In this document: positions 8,851 through 18,924 of the stretch, in pieces | Layout: every line of letters starts with the position of its first letter | Position numbering within the stretch: the stretch's first letter is position 1 | From: Gammaproteobacteria bacterium | Lineage (GTDB): Bacteria > Pseudomonadota > Gammaproteobacteria > Pseudomonadales > Azotimanducaceae | Assembly (NCBI GenBank): GCA_026708185.1 | Contig: JAPOVK010000028.1 | Span: 1-59,645 of the forward strand | Direction: 5' to 3' | Length of the DNA: 59,645 bases | The notes under the pieces: generated by a model | Databases searched by the model: none | What the model was told of the DNA's origin: nothing | The model's input: the letters and a program-made list of their open reading frames with translations, nothing else | Program-made: the position numbers and the translations under genes

Positions 8851-9603
8851 CTATCCTCGTTCCGCTGACCGCAGGAACTCCGCCAGCAGCCGCAGCAAGC
8901 GCGGCTGCGCTTCCGCGACGGCGGCACGCATGTCGTCGACCGTGAGCACCGCCGGACCGCGCCCCGCCGCCGGATTCACGACCATGCACAATCCCGCGTA
9001 GGGAATCTCGAGTTCGCGGGCGAGGCCGGCCTCCGGCATGGCCGTCATGCCGACCACTGTACACCCGTCGCGCTCCATGCGGTCGATCTCGGCGACGGTC
9101 TCGAAGCGAGGCCCCTGCGTGGCGCCATAGACGCCGTGGTCGACCAACGGTATGCCCGCCCCGCGCGCGGCGTCGATGAGGCGGCCGCGCAGGTCGGCGT
9201 CGAACGGCTCGCTGAAGTCCGCGTGGTACAGGTTCTCGTGCGTCGAGAACGTGTGCTCTCGGCCCCACGTGTAGTCGACCATCTGCGCTGGCAAGGCGAG
9301 GGTCCCGTCCACCAAGGACGCCTTGATGCCACCGACCGCGAAGACAGCGACGATGGCCTCCACCCCGAGTTCGTTGAGCAGCCAGATGTTGGCCCGGTAG
9401 TTGATCTCATGGGGCAAAAGCACGTGGCCCTCGCCGTGCCGGTTGAGGAACACGGCGTGGGGGAACGCGCCGAGTCGTCTCGGAACAGCCGATGCGGGAC
9501 CGTAGGGCGTCTCGGCGGAGTCACGCACCGGTTCCGCGTCCTCGTCCAGAGCCTCGAGACCTGTGCCGCCGATGACGGCGAGCGGAAATGCCGACTGCTT
9601 CAT
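8851..9603 (-). CDS. mtiP: S-methyl-5'-thioinosine phosphorylase
   Basis: This is a purine nucleoside phosphorylase of the MTAP/MTIP family. In Pseudomonas the orthologue next to csiV (PA3004) splits methylthioinosine into hypoxanthine and methylthioribose-1-phosphate. The 250-residue product shows the phosphate-binding IGGTGLE start, the NRHGEGH segment, and the substrate loop GMTAMPEAGLARE with the MPE signature. Its start overlaps the hpt stop by 4 bp, so it is translationally coupled to the hypoxanthine phosphoribosyltransferase that would use its product. This pairing supports the methylthioinosine assignment over methylthioadenosine phosphorylase. Confidence 0.85.
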   Translation of the reverse strand: MKQSAFPLAVIGGTGLEALDEDAEPVRDSAETPYGPASAVPRRLGAFPHAVFLNRHGEGHVLLPHEINYRANIWLLNELGVEAIVAVFAVGGIKASLVDGTLALPAQMVDYTWGREHTFSTHENLYHADFSEPFDADLRGRLIDAARGAGIPLVDHGVYGATQGPRFETVAEIDRMERDGCTVVGMTAMPEAGLARELEIPYAGLCMVVNPAAGRGPAVLTVDDMRAAVAEAQPRLLRLLAEFLRSAERG

Positions 9604-10127
9604 GGCGCTGGGAGGCAGTAGATGCCGGAAAGCTGACGGAACGCCCCGTCGCAGTCCATGCCACGGCCTACCAGGAACTCATCGGGCGCCTCGAGCGCGG
9701 CGAAGTTCGCCTGCGCCACCGGGGCCGCCACATCCTTGCGGACCAGGACGGCGGTCACAGTTTCTCTCGCGCCCGCCTCACCAACCAGCCGCTGCGCGGC
9801 GCGCAGAGTCTGACCCTCATCGAGCACATCGTCCACCAAGAGCACGGTGCGACCGGCAATAGTCCGGGTCGGCTTGCGGAGCAACCGGATGTCGCCGCCC
9901 TGCTGCCCGTCGTAGCGTGCCAAGTGCATGTAGTCGAGTTCGAGGTCGAAGTAGAACCGCCGCAGGAGGTCAGCCGTGAAAGGCAAACCGCCATTCATCA
10001 GGCACACCACGACCGGGCGCGCGTCCCATAGGCACAGCGCCATCTCGACCGCAACGCGGTCCACCGCACGGTCCACGGTGCGCGCGTCGTAGAGGCAGCG
10101 GCTCCCGGGCGGCAGGGACGCGCTCAT
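9600..10127 (-). CDS. hpt: Hypoxanthine(-guanine) phosphoribosyltransferase
   Basis: This is a purine salvage enzyme converting hypoxanthine or guanine plus PRPP to IMP or GMP. The 175-residue type I phosphoribosyltransferase has the PRPP-binding signature VLLVDDVLDEGQTL at about residues 95-108 and a base-binding region ending in FLVGRGMDCDGAFRQL. The ATG overlaps the upstream mscS-type gene stop by 4 bp, and its own stop overlaps mtiP. The three genes therefore form one tightly coupled unit, read as channel, salvage enzyme, phosphorylase. The link to mtiP indicates reclaiming of purine from spent methylthioadenosine after polyamine synthesis, although the polyamine genes are 36 kb away. Confidence 0.88.
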   Translation of the reverse strand: MSASLPPGSRCLYDARTVDRAVDRVAVEMALCLWDARPVVVCLMNGGLPFTADLLRRFYFDLELDYMHLARYDGQQGGDIRLLRKPTRTIAGRTVLLVDDVLDEGQTLRAAQRLVGEAGARETVTAVLVRKDVAAPVAQANFAALEAPDEFLVGRGMDCDGAFRQLSGIYCLPAP

Positions 10128-11206
10128 CGCGGGTCGGGTTCAGCCGGCGGCGGCGTCTCGACATGGACGGTCTGCGTCGGGAAGGCGAAGTCCGCGCCGT
10201 GGCCGGCGACGATGTCCGCCACCTTGAGCATCACGTCTTCCTTGATGCCGTGGAACTTCACCCAGTCGGTGGTCTTGGTGAAGGTGTAGATCATGATGTC
10301 GAGGGACGACGGTCCGAAACTCAACAGGTTGACGATGAGCGTGCGGGTTTCGGTCTCCATTTCCGGGTGGTCTTCGAGCATGCGTCGAATGTCGTCGACG
10401 ATGTCCTTGACGACCTCGACATCGTCGTAGCGGACGCCGACGATCTCGTAGATGCGCCGGTTTCGCATGCGCGAAGGGTTTTCCACGGTGAGGGTCGAGA
10501 ACACCGAATTGGGCACGTACAACGGCCGCTGGTCGAACGTGCGAATGCTGGTCATCCGCCAGCCGATCTGCTCCACGGTCCCCTCGATTTCGCGGTCGGC
10601 CGAGCGAACCCAGTCGCCCTCGGCGAACGGCCGGTCGAGGAAGATCATCAGCGCCCCGAAGAAGTTGGCGAGCAGGTCCCTGGCCGCGAAGCCCACGGCC
10701 AGACCGCCAACGCCGCCGAACGCCAGCACGCCCGTGATCGGCACGCCCACGGACTGCAGCGCCATCAGCAACGCCGTGATAAGCACGGACGCGCGCAACA
10801 GCTTGCTGAGCGCGGCCAGCGTCGCCTTGTCCATCGCCGTGCGTTCGTATTCCGCGATGTGGCCCTCGACGAAGCGGATGAAGCGCACTGCGAACCACGC
10901 CAGCAGGACAATCGCGACCACGTCCCGGATCGGGTCGATGTAGTCGAACAACTCCGATTCCGAGTCCTGCCCCGCAACCTCCGCCGCGAAGAGGATGCCA
11001 AATGCCCAGATCGCCCAGCCGATCGGTTTGCGCGCCGCATCGAGGACGGCATCGTCGTAGAGGTTGTGGGTACGTTCGAGTTGTTTGGCAAGCCGGTCGA
11101 AGACGAACTTGGCCGCGAACCGGACCACCAGCGTCGTGGTGACGATGGCGAAGACATAGACGCCCTTGGCGTCGAACACGTCGCCCAAGGAACTCAAGCT
11201 CTCCAT
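10124..11206 (-). CDS. Small-conductance mechanosensitive channel (MscS family)
   Basis: This is an inner-membrane channel of the MscS family, 360 residues with the start at ATG 11206. There are about four N-terminal hydrophobic helices. The pore helix and following beta domain show [26 protein letters not shown]-type sequence, with the conserved small-residue-rich packing, then the [12 protein letters not shown] segment of the cytosolic vestibule. It is longer than E. coli MscS (286) at the N-terminus. An upstream in-frame ATG at 11320 would add 38 residues of non-membrane sequence running through the lexA promoter, so the shorter start with AAGGG upstream is preferred. It heads the mscS-hpt-mtiP unit. 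Confidence 0.88.
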   Translation of the reverse strand: MESLSSLGDVFDAKGVYVFAIVTTTLVVRFAAKFVFDRLAKQLERTHNLYDDAVLDAARKPIGWAIWAFGILFAAEVAGQDSESELFDYIDPIRDVVAIVLLAWFAVRFIRFVEGHIAEYERTAMDKATLAALSKLLRASVLITALLMALQSVGVPITGVLAFGGVGGLAVGFAARDLLANFFGALMIFLDRPFAEGDWVRSADREIEGTVEQIGWRMTSIRTFDQRPLYVPNSVFSTLTVENPSRMRNRRIYEIVGVRYDDVEVVKDIVDDIRRMLEDHPEMETETRTLIVNLLSFGPSSLDIMIYTFTKTTDWVKFHGIKEDVMLKVADIVAGHGADFAFPTQTVHVETPPPAEPDPR

Positions 11207-11309
11207 GGCATGCCCTTCAAGCGATCCCCTCGCCGGAAGCGGCGCATTATACGGCGGGCGGCGATACCGGACTGCGCCCCGCCACGCGGCCCATGCCGCA
11301 AATGCGCAC

Positions 11310-11342
11310 TTCACATTCACCGACTGCTGTATATAATTGCAG
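11310..11342 (+). promoter_or_regulatory. lexA promoter with LexA operator
   Basis: A -35 TTCACA (11310-11315) and a -10 TATAAT (11332-11337) are separated by 16 bp. The -10 lies inside a perfect SOS box, CTG-TATATAATTG-CAG, at 11327-11342, the gammaproteobacterial LexA consensus. A weak second half-match (GTG-N10-CAG) ends at 11363. The arrangement indicates autorepression of lexA by LexA binding over the -10. Confidence 0.93.
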
Positions 11343-11370
11343 CCTAAGTGGATGGATACACAGGTTCTCG

Positions 11371-11976
11371 ATGAAGAAGCTCACCGCCCGCCAAGAGGAA
11401 GTCCTCGCGCTGGTCAAAGCGCACATCGCCGAGAGCGGCTACCCGCCGACCCGCGCGGACATCGCGCGAGACCTCGGCTTCAAGTCACCGAACGCCGCCG
11501 AGGAACATTTGAAAGCCCTCGCACGCAAAGGCGCGATCGAGGTCATCCCGGGCACATCCCGGGGCATTCGCCTACCCGTGTCGGAGCCCGACGGCCTGCC
11601 GGTCGTCGGCCAGGTCGCCGCCGGCGCGCCGATTCTCGCCGCCGAGCACATCGAGGAGACCTGCGACGTTCCGCCCGAGATGTTCCGACCCACAGCCGAT
11701 TTCCTGCTACGCGTACGCGGCGACAGCATGATCGACGTCGGCATCCTTGATGGCGACCTCTTGGCGGTTCACAAGACGCCGGTTGCCCGCTCCGGCGACA
11801 TCATCGTCGCGCGCATCGAGGACGAGGTCACCGTCAAACGGCTGCGCCGCAAGTCGAGGCGCCGACTGCTCTTGATCGCCGAGAACGCGGGCTACGCACC
11901 CATCGAGGTGGACCTCGCCACCCAGGCCTTCACAGTCGAGGGATTGAGCGTCGGCGTCCTACGCCGCAGCATGTAG
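11371..11976 (+). CDS. lexA: SOS repressor LexA
   Basis: LexA is the repressor of the SOS regulon that self-cleaves when RecA filaments form. The 201-residue protein has an N-terminal winged helix-turn-helix (1-65) and a C-terminal S24 peptidase domain. Key residues fall at the E. coli numbers: cleavage site Ala84-Gly85, nucleophile Ser119 in RGDSM, and general base Lys156 in VTVKRL. The ATG at 11371 is chosen from homology (MKKLTARQ) although the frame is open further upstream. Its promoter carries a perfect SOS box. topA is convergent downstream. No sulA-like gene follows, unlike in Pseudomonas. Confidence 0.98.
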   Translation: MKKLTARQEEVLALVKAHIAESGYPPTRADIARDLGFKSPNAAEEHLKALARKGAIEVIPGTSRGIRLPVSEPDGLPVVGQVAAGAPILAAEHIEETCDVPPEMFRPTADFLLRVRGDSMIDVGILDGDLLAVHKTPVARSGDIIVARIEDEVTVKRLRRKSRRRLLLIAENAGYAPIEVDLATQAFTVEGLSVGVLRRSM

Positions 11977-12042
11977 GCACGTCCGGGGACGCCAAGCGGA
12001 CGGCGATTACCGGGCCGTCGCTGCTTCGCGGTACGCCTTGCG

Positions 12043-14745
12043 TTAACGCTTCCCGCTCGCGGGCCGCGACCGCTGCCTCGGCTTCGGTTTGGCTTTCGCC
12101 TTCCGTCGGGCTTTCGGCTTGGCCGGTTTCGTCGCTGTGCGTTCGGTCCAGCGCCCGTCACCGTAGTGTGCGCTCCACCCGGTCGGCTTGCCGCCCTCTT
12201 CGGTCGCGACGTACTGCTCGCGCGTCCTGCGCGAGAAACGCACCGTCGCCGGATTCCCCGCGCCGTCCACCTCCGGTGCCTCGAGCAGGTAGGCGAACTT
12301 CGGATCGAGTTCGTTGCCGTGCGCCTTCAACTCCGACACCAACGGGGCACGGGTCTCGCGATGCTTGGGAAACTGACTGGCGGCGAGGAAGATGCCTGCG
12401 GCGCCGTCTCGTAGCACGAAGTGGTCGTCCACCCGTTCGCAGCGCAACTCGGGCATCGGCACGGGATCGGCTTTCGGGGGCGCCGGCTGACCGTTGCGTA
12501 GCAGCTTCCGCGTATTCCTGCAGGCCTCGTTGGTGCACCCGAAGTACTTGCCGAAGCGACCCGACTTGAGCTGCATCTGCGCACCGCACTTGTCGCAGTC
12601 GATGACCGGGCCGTCATAGCCCTTGATGCGGAACTCGCCCGGCTCCACCTCGAAACCGTCGCAATCCGGGTTGTTTCCGCAGATGTGCAGTTTGCGCGAC
12701 TCGTCGATCAGGTAGCTGTCCATGGGCGTTGCGCACTTCGGACACTTGCGCTTGGCCCGAAGCAGCTTCGACTCCGCCTCGGCATCCTTGTCGACGTCCA
12801 GGGCCTCCTCGCCGGGGACGAGGTTGGCGGTGTTGGTGCAGCGTTCCTTCGGACTCAAGCCGTAGCCCGAGCAACCAAGGAAGACGCCCGTGCTCGCCGT
12901 GCGAATCTGCATGGGACGACCGCATCTGGTGCAGGAAACATCGGTGTCCGTCGGCGTATTCCGACGCATCCCGTCCGCGCCGCGCGCCGTTTCGAGCTTG
13001 TCGGAGAAGTCGCTGTAGAAACTGTCGAGCAAGCTGCGCCACTGGCGCTTGCCGTCGGCGATCTGGTCGAGGTCGCCTTCCATGTCCGCGGTGAACGAGT
13101 AGTCGAGCAGATCCGGGAAGCTCTCGATCAAGCGGTCGGTCACCAACTCCCCGATGCGCTCCGCGTGGAACTGGCGGTTGCTGAGCGTCACGTAGCCACG
13201 CTCCTGGATGGTCGACACGATCGGCACGTAGGTCGACGGCCGCCCGATGCCTCGCCTCTCGAGTTCGCGCACCAAGCTCGCCTCGCCGTAGCGTGGCGGT
13301 GGCCGCGTGAAGTGCTGCACCGCGTCCAAACCCGCCAGCGCGAGGGCTTCGCCGTCTACGAAGTCCGGGAGCGAAGTGTCCTCGCCGCCGCGCGCCAACG
13401 GCGGCTGCACGCGGGTGTGACCGTCGAATTGCAGGACGCGGCCACGCACGCGCAGTTCGAACTCGCCGGCCATGACAGTCACGGTGGTCGCCAAGTACTC
13501 CGCGCGGGTCATTTGCGAGGCCACGAACTGCCGCCAGATCAGGTCGTAGAGACGCCGTGCGTCGGGCTCTATATCGCGCACCGCCGCCTGCCCGGCCAGT
13601 TCCGTCGGCCGGATCGCTTCGTGGGCCTCCTGCGCCGTCGACTTGCTGGCATACCTATTCGGCGACTCTGGAAGGTAGCGGGCACCGTAAGCCTCGCCGA
13701 TATGGTCGCGCACAGCATTCAGCGCATCCGTGGAGATGCTGGTCGAGTCGGTGCGCATGTAGGTGATGTGTCCGGCTTCGTACAGCCGCTGCGCCAGGTT
13801 CATGGTCTTGCGCACGCTGAAACGCAGGCGGGTTGAGGCCGCCTGCTGCAGGGTCGACGTAATGAACGGCGCGCCGGGGCGCGTGGTCGTCTTGCGCTCT
13901 TCGCGATCGGTCACGGCGAACGCATGCTCGCGCAACCGCGACACCGCATCGTCCGCTGCCGCCTTGTCGCCGGGCCGAAACTCCGCGTCGTTTTCCTTAA
14001 CGACTTGGAAACGCACGGGGTCCGTCCCACCCGCCCGCAGGAGATCGGCGAACACGTCCCAGTACTCCTGCGGTTCGAAGGCCCGAATCTCGCGCTCCCG
14101 GTCGACGACCAGTCGCACGGCCACCGACTGCACGCGTCCCGCCGAAAGGCCACGGGCCACCTTCGACCAAAGAAGCGGGGAGACCTCGAATCCGACCACT
14201 CGGTCGAGGAAGCGGCGGGCTTGCTGGGCGTTGACGCGATCGATGTCCACCTCCCCGGGATCCGCGAAGGCCTCCTCCACCGCACGTCGGGTGATCTCGT
14301 TGAACACCACGCGCCGATAGCGCTCCGGGGGGCCGCCGAGGACTTCCATCAGGTGCCACGCGATCGCTTCGCCCTCGCGGTCGAGATCCGTCGCCAGGTA
14401 CACGTGCTCGGATCGCGCCGCGAGACCCTTGAGTTCCTTGACGACCTTCTCCTTGCCCGGAATCACCTCGTAGGTGGCCGCCCAACCGTGGTCCGGGTCG
14501 ACGCCCATGCGCTCCACCAACTGGGTGCGAGCGCGCTTGGCGCGGTACGCGGCCTTCTTCCGGGGCGACAGCTTCCGCGTCTTCGCCGCTTCCTTGACGC
14601 GCTGCTGAGGATCGCTCGCACGACCACCCACCGGCAGGTCGCGCACGTGCCCGGCGCTCGACTTCACGACGAAGTCACGCCCGAGGTAGCGGTTGATGGT
14701 CGGTGCCTTGGTGGCCGACTCGACGATGACCAGCGAACGGGCCAT
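12043..14745 (-). CDS. topA: DNA topoisomerase I
   Basis: This is a type IA topoisomerase that relaxes negative supercoils. The 900-residue protein starts [14 protein letters not shown] with an AAGGAGA site. The TOPRIM domain has Glu9 and DLDRE at 120-124, and the catalytic Tyr329 lies in ITYMRTDS. Three zinc-ribbon modules follow with Cys4 patterns (CTRC..C, CPKC..CGNNPDC, CDKC..C). A lysine/arginine-rich tail of about 30 residues ends the protein and probably adds DNA or polymerase contact. An insertion of about 40 residues after [10 protein letters not shown] is rich in K/R. Position next to lexA is as in Pseudomonas. The frame is open beyond the chosen start, but upstream sequence shows no homology. 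Confidence 0.98.
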   Translation of the reverse strand: MARSLVIVESATKAPTINRYLGRDFVVKSSAGHVRDLPVGGRASDPQQRVKEAAKTRKLSPRKKAAYRAKRARTQLVERMGVDPDHGWAATYEVIPGKEKVVKELKGLAARSEHVYLATDLDREGEAIAWHLMEVLGGPPERYRRVVFNEITRRAVEEAFADPGEVDIDRVNAQQARRFLDRVVGFEVSPLLWSKVARGLSAGRVQSVAVRLVVDREREIRAFEPQEYWDVFADLLRAGGTDPVRFQVVKENDAEFRPGDKAAADDAVSRLREHAFAVTDREERKTTTRPGAPFITSTLQQAASTRLRFSVRKTMNLAQRLYEAGHITYMRTDSTSISTDALNAVRDHIGEAYGARYLPESPNRYASKSTAQEAHEAIRPTELAGQAAVRDIEPDARRLYDLIWRQFVASQMTRAEYLATTVTVMAGEFELRVRGRVLQFDGHTRVQPPLARGGEDTSLPDFVDGEALALAGLDAVQHFTRPPPRYGEASLVRELERRGIGRPSTYVPIVSTIQERGYVTLSNRQFHAERIGELVTDRLIESFPDLLDYSFTADMEGDLDQIADGKRQWRSLLDSFYSDFSDKLETARGADGMRRNTPTDTDVSCTRCGRPMQIRTASTGVFLGCSGYGLSPKERCTNTANLVPGEEALDVDKDAEAESKLLRAKRKCPKCATPMDSYLIDESRKLHICGNNPDCDGFEVEPGEFRIKGYDGPVIDCDKCGAQMQLKSGRFGKYFGCTNEACRNTRKLLRNGQPAPPKADPVPMPELRCERVDDHFVLRDGAAGIFLAASQFPKHRETRAPLVSELKAHGNELDPKFAYLLEAPEVDGAGNPATVRFSRRTREQYVATEEGGKPTGWSAHYGDGRWTERTATKPAKPKARRKAKAKPKPRQRSRPASGKR

Positions 14746-14878
14746 GGCTCTCCTTGTTGTGCTTATTTTGTTGTTGGACGGACGTCCTTCTTGACTTGCG
14801 CGCGGCGGCGCGAACTTCGGCGGCGCATATATACGCTCGTTTTCGCGGCTGTCAACCGCGACCGCGCAACCCGCTCGC

Positions 14879-15445
14879 CTAACACCGCTGCCTGCTCGCC
14901 GTCCGTTCGATCCGTTCGTGGACCTTGGCGAGCCTCTCCAGACCGTCGCGAATCCCTTGCGCAAGGGTGTCCGGATCCGTGCCGCCAACCCGTTCCGTGC
15001 CGTACCAGCTTACCGCCTGCCGCCCGGCTTCCACCGCAACGCAGTTCCCCGGCAAGGCATCGACGATCCCCGCGACCTCGCGCCAATAGGCCGCCCTTTC
15101 GACCGGCACGGCCACGGGCGGTGTCAGCGTCGTCCAACCGTCGAGAAACCGGTTCTCCCGGGCCGACTTCAAGAGCATCCACCGCGGTGCCTTCACCAGC
15201 CGGCGGGCCAGGGGCAGGCGGTAGACCGCGCAGTCGATCTTGGCATCGCGGGGCGCGCCGCCCGAGGAAACGCGCTCCGTCGCATCGGCGTCGAGCTTCG
15301 GGACGCTGCCAACCTCCACGACCAAGCCAGCCTGTCGGGCCGCTGTTCTGAGCGCCGCTTGACGTCGACTCGACTTGGACGGCATCAGGTAGAACACCGG
15401 TCCTACGGCAGCGATCAGAACCAAGGCGATGACGATCCAAACCAT
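14879..15445 (-). CDS. Conserved membrane-anchored protein of the topA neighbourhood
   Basis: The 188-residue protein has a single N-terminal transmembrane helix (about residues 2-21), then a basic segment [19 protein letters not shown], then a soluble domain rich in charged residues with the conserved-looking [18 protein letters not shown] stretch. Similar small proteins, often loosely labelled YajC-like, lie between sulA and topA in Pseudomonas; the resemblance to true YajC is only in the membrane helix. It is upstream of topA on the same strand with a 133-bp gap, so topA may have its own promoter. Function is unknown. Confidence 0.7.
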   Translation of the reverse strand: MVWIVIALVLIAAVGPVFYLMPSKSSRRQAALRTAARQAGLVVEVGSVPKLDADATERVSSGGAPRDAKIDCAVYRLPLARRLVKAPRWMLLKSARENRFLDGWTTLTPPVAVPVERAAYWREVAGIVDALPGNCVAVEAGRQAVSWYGTERVGGTDPDTLAQGIRDGLERLAKVHERIERTASRQRC

Positions 15446-15601
15446 GCGTTTCGTGGCCTGTCCGAGGCTGTTGCCTTACCGGTCCACGCCAGCGAAGCGT
15501 CGCGTCTTAAGTGGGACGCGGCTCGCTATTGTGGCCGCGTTGAGGTGTGGTGTATGGTCGCGCCGAATCTCTGCTGGTGGCAAGCCCGGGAGGCAAAGGA
15601 C

Positions 15602-16057
15602 ATGGCCGATTACCGCCGAATCCTGCTCGCCGTCGATCTCACCGAAGAATGCCGCCGGGTGGCGACGCGCGCCAACGCCCTGGCCACCTCCTCGGCTGCC
15701 GAACTGCACATCGTGCACGTCATCGAACCGTTGAGCCTCGCTTACGGCGGCGACATTCCCATGGACCTGTCGACCGTGCAGGACCAGATTCACGAACAGG
15801 CCCGCTCGCACCTCGCCGACTTCGCGGCCAGCTTCGGCGTTCCCGAAGAACAACGTCACCTGGTTTTCGGTCGCCCCGAGAGCGAGATCCACCGAATCGC
15901 GGAGGACGAGTCGATGGACCTGATCGTCGTTGGCAGCCACGGCCGCCACGGTCTCGCCCTGCTGCTCGGTTCAACCGCGAACGGCGTCCTGCACGGCGCA
16001 AGCTGCGACGTGCTCGCGGTCCGTGTCGGTCGCGACGTACCTGACGACGACAGCTAG
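15602..16057 (+). CDS. Universal stress protein (UspA family)
   Basis: The 151-residue single-domain protein has the UspA Rossmann-like fold. It begins with YRRILLAVDLTEEC and ends with the ATP-binding signature VVGSHGRHGLALLLGSTANGVLHGA (G-x2-G-x9-G-S/T), so it belongs to the nucleotide-binding subgroup. The ATG at 15602 has AAAGGA upstream. The frame is open for 680 bp further upstream, but that part lies antisense to the membrane-anchored protein and carries no recognisable domain. It stands alone with its own 156-bp upstream region, divergent from the topA-side gene. Such proteins usually rise on growth arrest; nothing here shows the regulator. Confidence 0.9.
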   Translation: MADYRRILLAVDLTEECRRVATRANALATSSAAELHIVHVIEPLSLAYGGDIPMDLSTVQDQIHEQARSHLADFAASFGVPEEQRHLVFGRPESEIHRIAEDESMDLIVVGSHGRHGLALLLGSTANGVLHGASCDVLAVRVGRDVPDDDS

Positions 16058-16100
16058 GCGCCATCGGCGGATGGTAGAGAGACGACTCGAGGGGGCCTTC

Positions 16101-16143
16101 CATGCGAGGGACAACCCCCTCGCGCTCCCCGGCTGAGGGCTCC
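16101..16143 (+). repeat. Family 1 palindromic repeat, single degenerate copy
   Basis: This is one copy of the 45-bp unit seen at 1-190. The hairpin is reduced to GCGAGGG-ACAACC-CCCTCGC (16104-16123), followed by the same GCTCCCCGGCTGAGGGCTCC tail. It overlaps the putative N-terminus of slt: the ATG at 16102 lies in the repeat and would translate it as MRGTTPSRSPAEGS. Confidence 0.9.
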
Positions 16144-18123
16144 CCCGTGCCATGGACGGTGCTCGCCAGACTACCAATCACCGACGCCCGCACCCGGTGC
16201 CGGTGGCCAGCGCTGGCAGCCGCGGCGATCACCGCGCTGTACGCTCTTGCCGGCCACGCCACCACCGACGCAGGCGGGCCCGAGCCGCTTCTCGACCAAG
16301 ACGACCTCTATGACGCCCGCCTCGACTACAAGCGCGCCATCGCGGCGTTGCGCGCGGGTCGCAGTCGGGAGTTCCGGCGCACCGCGGCCAAACTCGCCGA
16401 CTATCCGCTGAAGATCTACCTCGACTACTACCAAGCCCAAGGCCGCGTCTCCACCATGGGTGCCAAGCGGGCCCACGAACTGAGGACGGATTTCGGCGAG
16501 TCGCCCATCGGCGAACGGTTCTACCGCCAGTGGCTAAACGCCCAGGTCCGACGCGGTCGGTGGAATGTCTACCTCGCCAACTACGAACCCAGCGAAAGCG
16601 CCGCCGGGCGGTGCAACTACGTTCGTGCCCTGTACCGGTCGGGGGAACGCGAGGCCGCCCTCAAGCAAGTTCGCCCCCTCTGGGTGGCGCCCGAGTCGCA
16701 GCCGAAGACATGCGATCCGCTGTTCGAGGTCTGGATCGCCGCCGGACACCTGGATCAGGATGCCGTGTGGGAGCGGCTAGCTCTTGCACTCGACGCCAAC
16801 GAGGTCAGCCTGGCGCGCTACCTGCTGCGCTTCTTCAACGCGGCAAACGCCGACGCGGGCCGGCTCTACTACGACGCCCATGTGCGCCCGAGGACCGTGC
16901 GCTCGCTGGCCAAGTTTCCCGACACCGACGGCGGTCGCCGAGCCCTGCGCCACGGCCTCTTGCGCTACGCCGAGGACCAACCCGAAAGCGCGTTCAACCT
17001 CTGGCGCAAGGCCGAGGCGGAGTATGCGTTCTCGGCCGCCGACAAACGCTACATCCATGAATGGCTGACCGCAGCCAGCGCCGACGGGGGCGTCGTGCCA
17101 GCGGGTGCCCCGGCAGACTTCTCCACCGCCGCGGTCGAACACATCGCACGTGCCCTGATACACCACCAGCACTGGGAAGCCGCAGCGCGTTGGGTGGGCG
17201 CCTTGCCGGGAGCCTTGCACGCGACGCCCCAGTGGCGCTATTGGCTCGGGCGGGCGCTTACCGCCATCGGCGACGCCGACGGCCGGGAGCACCTGACGGC
17301 GGCGGCCGCCAGCCGCAACTACTACGGCTTCCTAGCAGCCGACCGCATCGGCGCCACGCCCGCCCTCAACGCGCTGCCGCCACGCGACGACCCGAGCGCG
17401 GAACGGGCCCTGCTTGCCACACCGACGGTCCGTCGGATGGTGGAGCTGCACGCGGTGGGCGATCTGGTCAACGCCCGTCGCGAGTGGCGCTACGCCGCGG
17501 CCACCCTCGATGATTCGGAGCAGCGTCTCCTCGTCGAACTGACCAGTCGGATCGGCTGGATCGAGCAGGCGATCTTCGGCGCCCGCGATGCCGAGCTCTT
17601 GGACATGGTGCGCTTCCGCTTTCCGATGCCGTACTTGAGCATCTACCGCCGCCACGCGACGAATGTGAACCTGCCCGTCGCCCTTCTGCTCGCCGTCTCC
17701 CGCCAGGAGAGCGCCTTCAATCCGAAGGCGGTCTCGGTGGCCGGCGCCCGCGGTCTGATGCAGTTGATGCCGTCCACCGCGCGTCTGATCGCGAACCGTA
17801 TTCGCGTTGGTACGCCGAGCAACCGCGATCTCGTCGACCCCGACGCCAACGTCCGCCTCGCATCGCATCACCTCGCGGCCCTGATGGCGCGGCACAACCG
17901 TCACCGGGCGTTGGTCGCCGCAGCGTACAACGCGGGTGAACACCGCGTGACGCGATGGGTCAAGGACGCCGAAGGCATGCCGACGGACGTCTGGATCGAA
18001 CGCATCCCGTTCCGCGAGACCCGTGACTACGTCAAGGGCGTCATCGCCTTCAACCACATCTACGATCGGCTGCTTGGCAAGACGCCCAGCGTACTCGCCG
18101 ACCACGAACGCCGAATCCCGTGA
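16102..18123 (+). CDS. slt: Soluble lytic murein transglycosylase (Slt70-like)
   Basis: This is a periplasmic enzyme that cleaves peptidoglycan with formation of 1,6-anhydromuramic acid. The long N-terminal superhelical U-shaped domain is followed by the C-terminal SLT domain with catalytic Glu near residue 536 (SRQESAFNPKAVS) and the GLMQLMPSTA and YNAG motifs. With the ATG at 16102 the protein is 673 residues, but the first 14 residues are encoded by a family 1 repeat. A GTG at 16147 (VPWTVLARLP) would remove the repeat and still leave a signal peptide (RCRWPALAAAAITALYALAGHA). The true start is therefore uncertain. Its stop overlaps the tatD start by 4 bp. Confidence 0.92.
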   Translation: MRGTTPSRSPAEGSPVPWTVLARLPITDARTRCRWPALAAAAITALYALAGHATTDAGGPEPLLDQDDLYDARLDYKRAIAALRAGRSREFRRTAAKLADYPLKIYLDYYQAQGRVSTMGAKRAHELRTDFGESPIGERFYRQWLNAQVRRGRWNVYLANYEPSESAAGRCNYVRALYRSGEREAALKQVRPLWVAPESQPKTCDPLFEVWIAAGHLDQDAVWERLALALDANEVSLARYLLRFFNAANADAGRLYYDAHVRPRTVRSLAKFPDTDGGRRALRHGLLRYAEDQPESAFNLWRKAEAEYAFSAADKRYIHEWLTAASADGGVVPAGAPADFSTAAVEHIARALIHHQHWEAAARWVGALPGALHATPQWRYWLGRALTAIGDADGREHLTAAAASRNYYGFLAADRIGATPALNALPPRDDPSAERALLATPTVRRMVELHAVGDLVNARREWRYAAATLDDSEQRLLVELTSRIGWIEQAIFGARDAELLDMVRFRFPMPYLSIYRRHATNVNLPVALLLAVSRQESAFNPKAVSVAGARGLMQLMPSTARLIANRIRVGTPSNRDLVDPDANVRLASHHLAALMARHNRHRALVAAAYNAGEHRVTRWVKDAEGMPTDVWIERIPFRETRDYVKGVIAFNHIYDRLLGKTPSVLADHERRIP

Positions 18124-18914
18124 TCGACATCGGTGCCAACCTGACCAATGCAGCCTTCGCCGACGACTGCGAGGACGTGCTCGACCGGGCGCAAGCCGCC
18201 GGCGTCACAGCCATCGTCGTTACCGGCACCAGCGTCCAAGGCAGCCGAGCGGCGCTCGCGCTCGCCGAGCCACGATCGGCGCTGTTCGCGACTGCGGGCG
18301 TCCATCCCCACGACGCCGCCGACGCGCAACCCGGCTGGGCGGACGAGCTGGCGCGCATCGCCTGTCGCCCGGCCGTCGTCGCCATCGGTGAGACCGGCCT
18401 CGACTACTACCGCGACTACTCGCCGCGGCAAAAACAGCACCGCGTGTTTCGCCGCCAGGTCGAACTGGCCGTGCAAACGGGCAAGCCGTTGTTCGTGCAC
18501 GACCGTGAATCCGCCGGCGACACGCGGGCGATTCTCGCCGAGTATCGTTCGCAGTTGAGCGACTGCGTCATTCACTGTTTCACGGGCACCGCCGAGGATC
18601 TCGAGGGCTACCTGGACGACGGCTGGCATATCGGCATCACCGGTTGGGTCTGCGACGAGCGCCGCGGGCGCGAACTCGCCCGCCTCGTGCCCCGAATCCC
18701 CGACGACAGGTTGCTGATCGAGACCGACGCGCCCTATCTCCTGCCGCGCACCATGGCGCCTCGGCCGCGCCCACGCCGCAACGAGCCGGCGTTCCTCGGC
18801 TGGGTCGCGCAGCGTGTGGCCGAATGCCGGGGCGCGGAACCCGCAGACATCGAGCGCCTGACGCACGCGAACGCGGCGCGCTTTTTCCGCTTGCCCGAGC
18901 CGTTCGCAGCTTGA
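18120..18914 (+). CDS. tatD: TatD family deoxyribonuclease
   Basis: This is a metal-dependent TIM-barrel hydrolase; E. coli TatD is a 3'-5' exonuclease. The 264-residue protein has the TatD-specific N-terminus DIGANLTN rather than the HCHLD of the related YcfH/YjjV. It also has GVHPHD, AIGETGLDYYRD, HCFTGT, GITGWVCDERRG and IETDAPYLLPR, all close to E. coli TatD, which supports the tatD name. It starts with GTG, overlapping the slt stop (GTGA). Translational coupling to slt is likely. Confidence 0.92.
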   Translation: MIDIGANLTNAAFADDCEDVLDRAQAAGVTAIVVTGTSVQGSRAALALAEPRSALFATAGVHPHDAADAQPGWADELARIACRPAVVAIGETGLDYYRDYSPRQKQHRVFRRQVELAVQTGKPLFVHDRESAGDTRAILAEYRSQLSDCVIHCFTGTAEDLEGYLDDGWHIGITGWVCDERRGRELARLVPRIPDDRLLIETDAPYLLPRTMAPRPRPRRNEPAFLGWVAQRVAECRGAEPADIERLTHANAARFFRLPEPFAA

Positions 18915-18924
18915 CGGAGTATTG

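Noticed and set aside
11977-12042. Intrinsic terminator between lexA and topA
   Set aside because: No stem followed by a T-run could be found in the 66-bp convergent gap.
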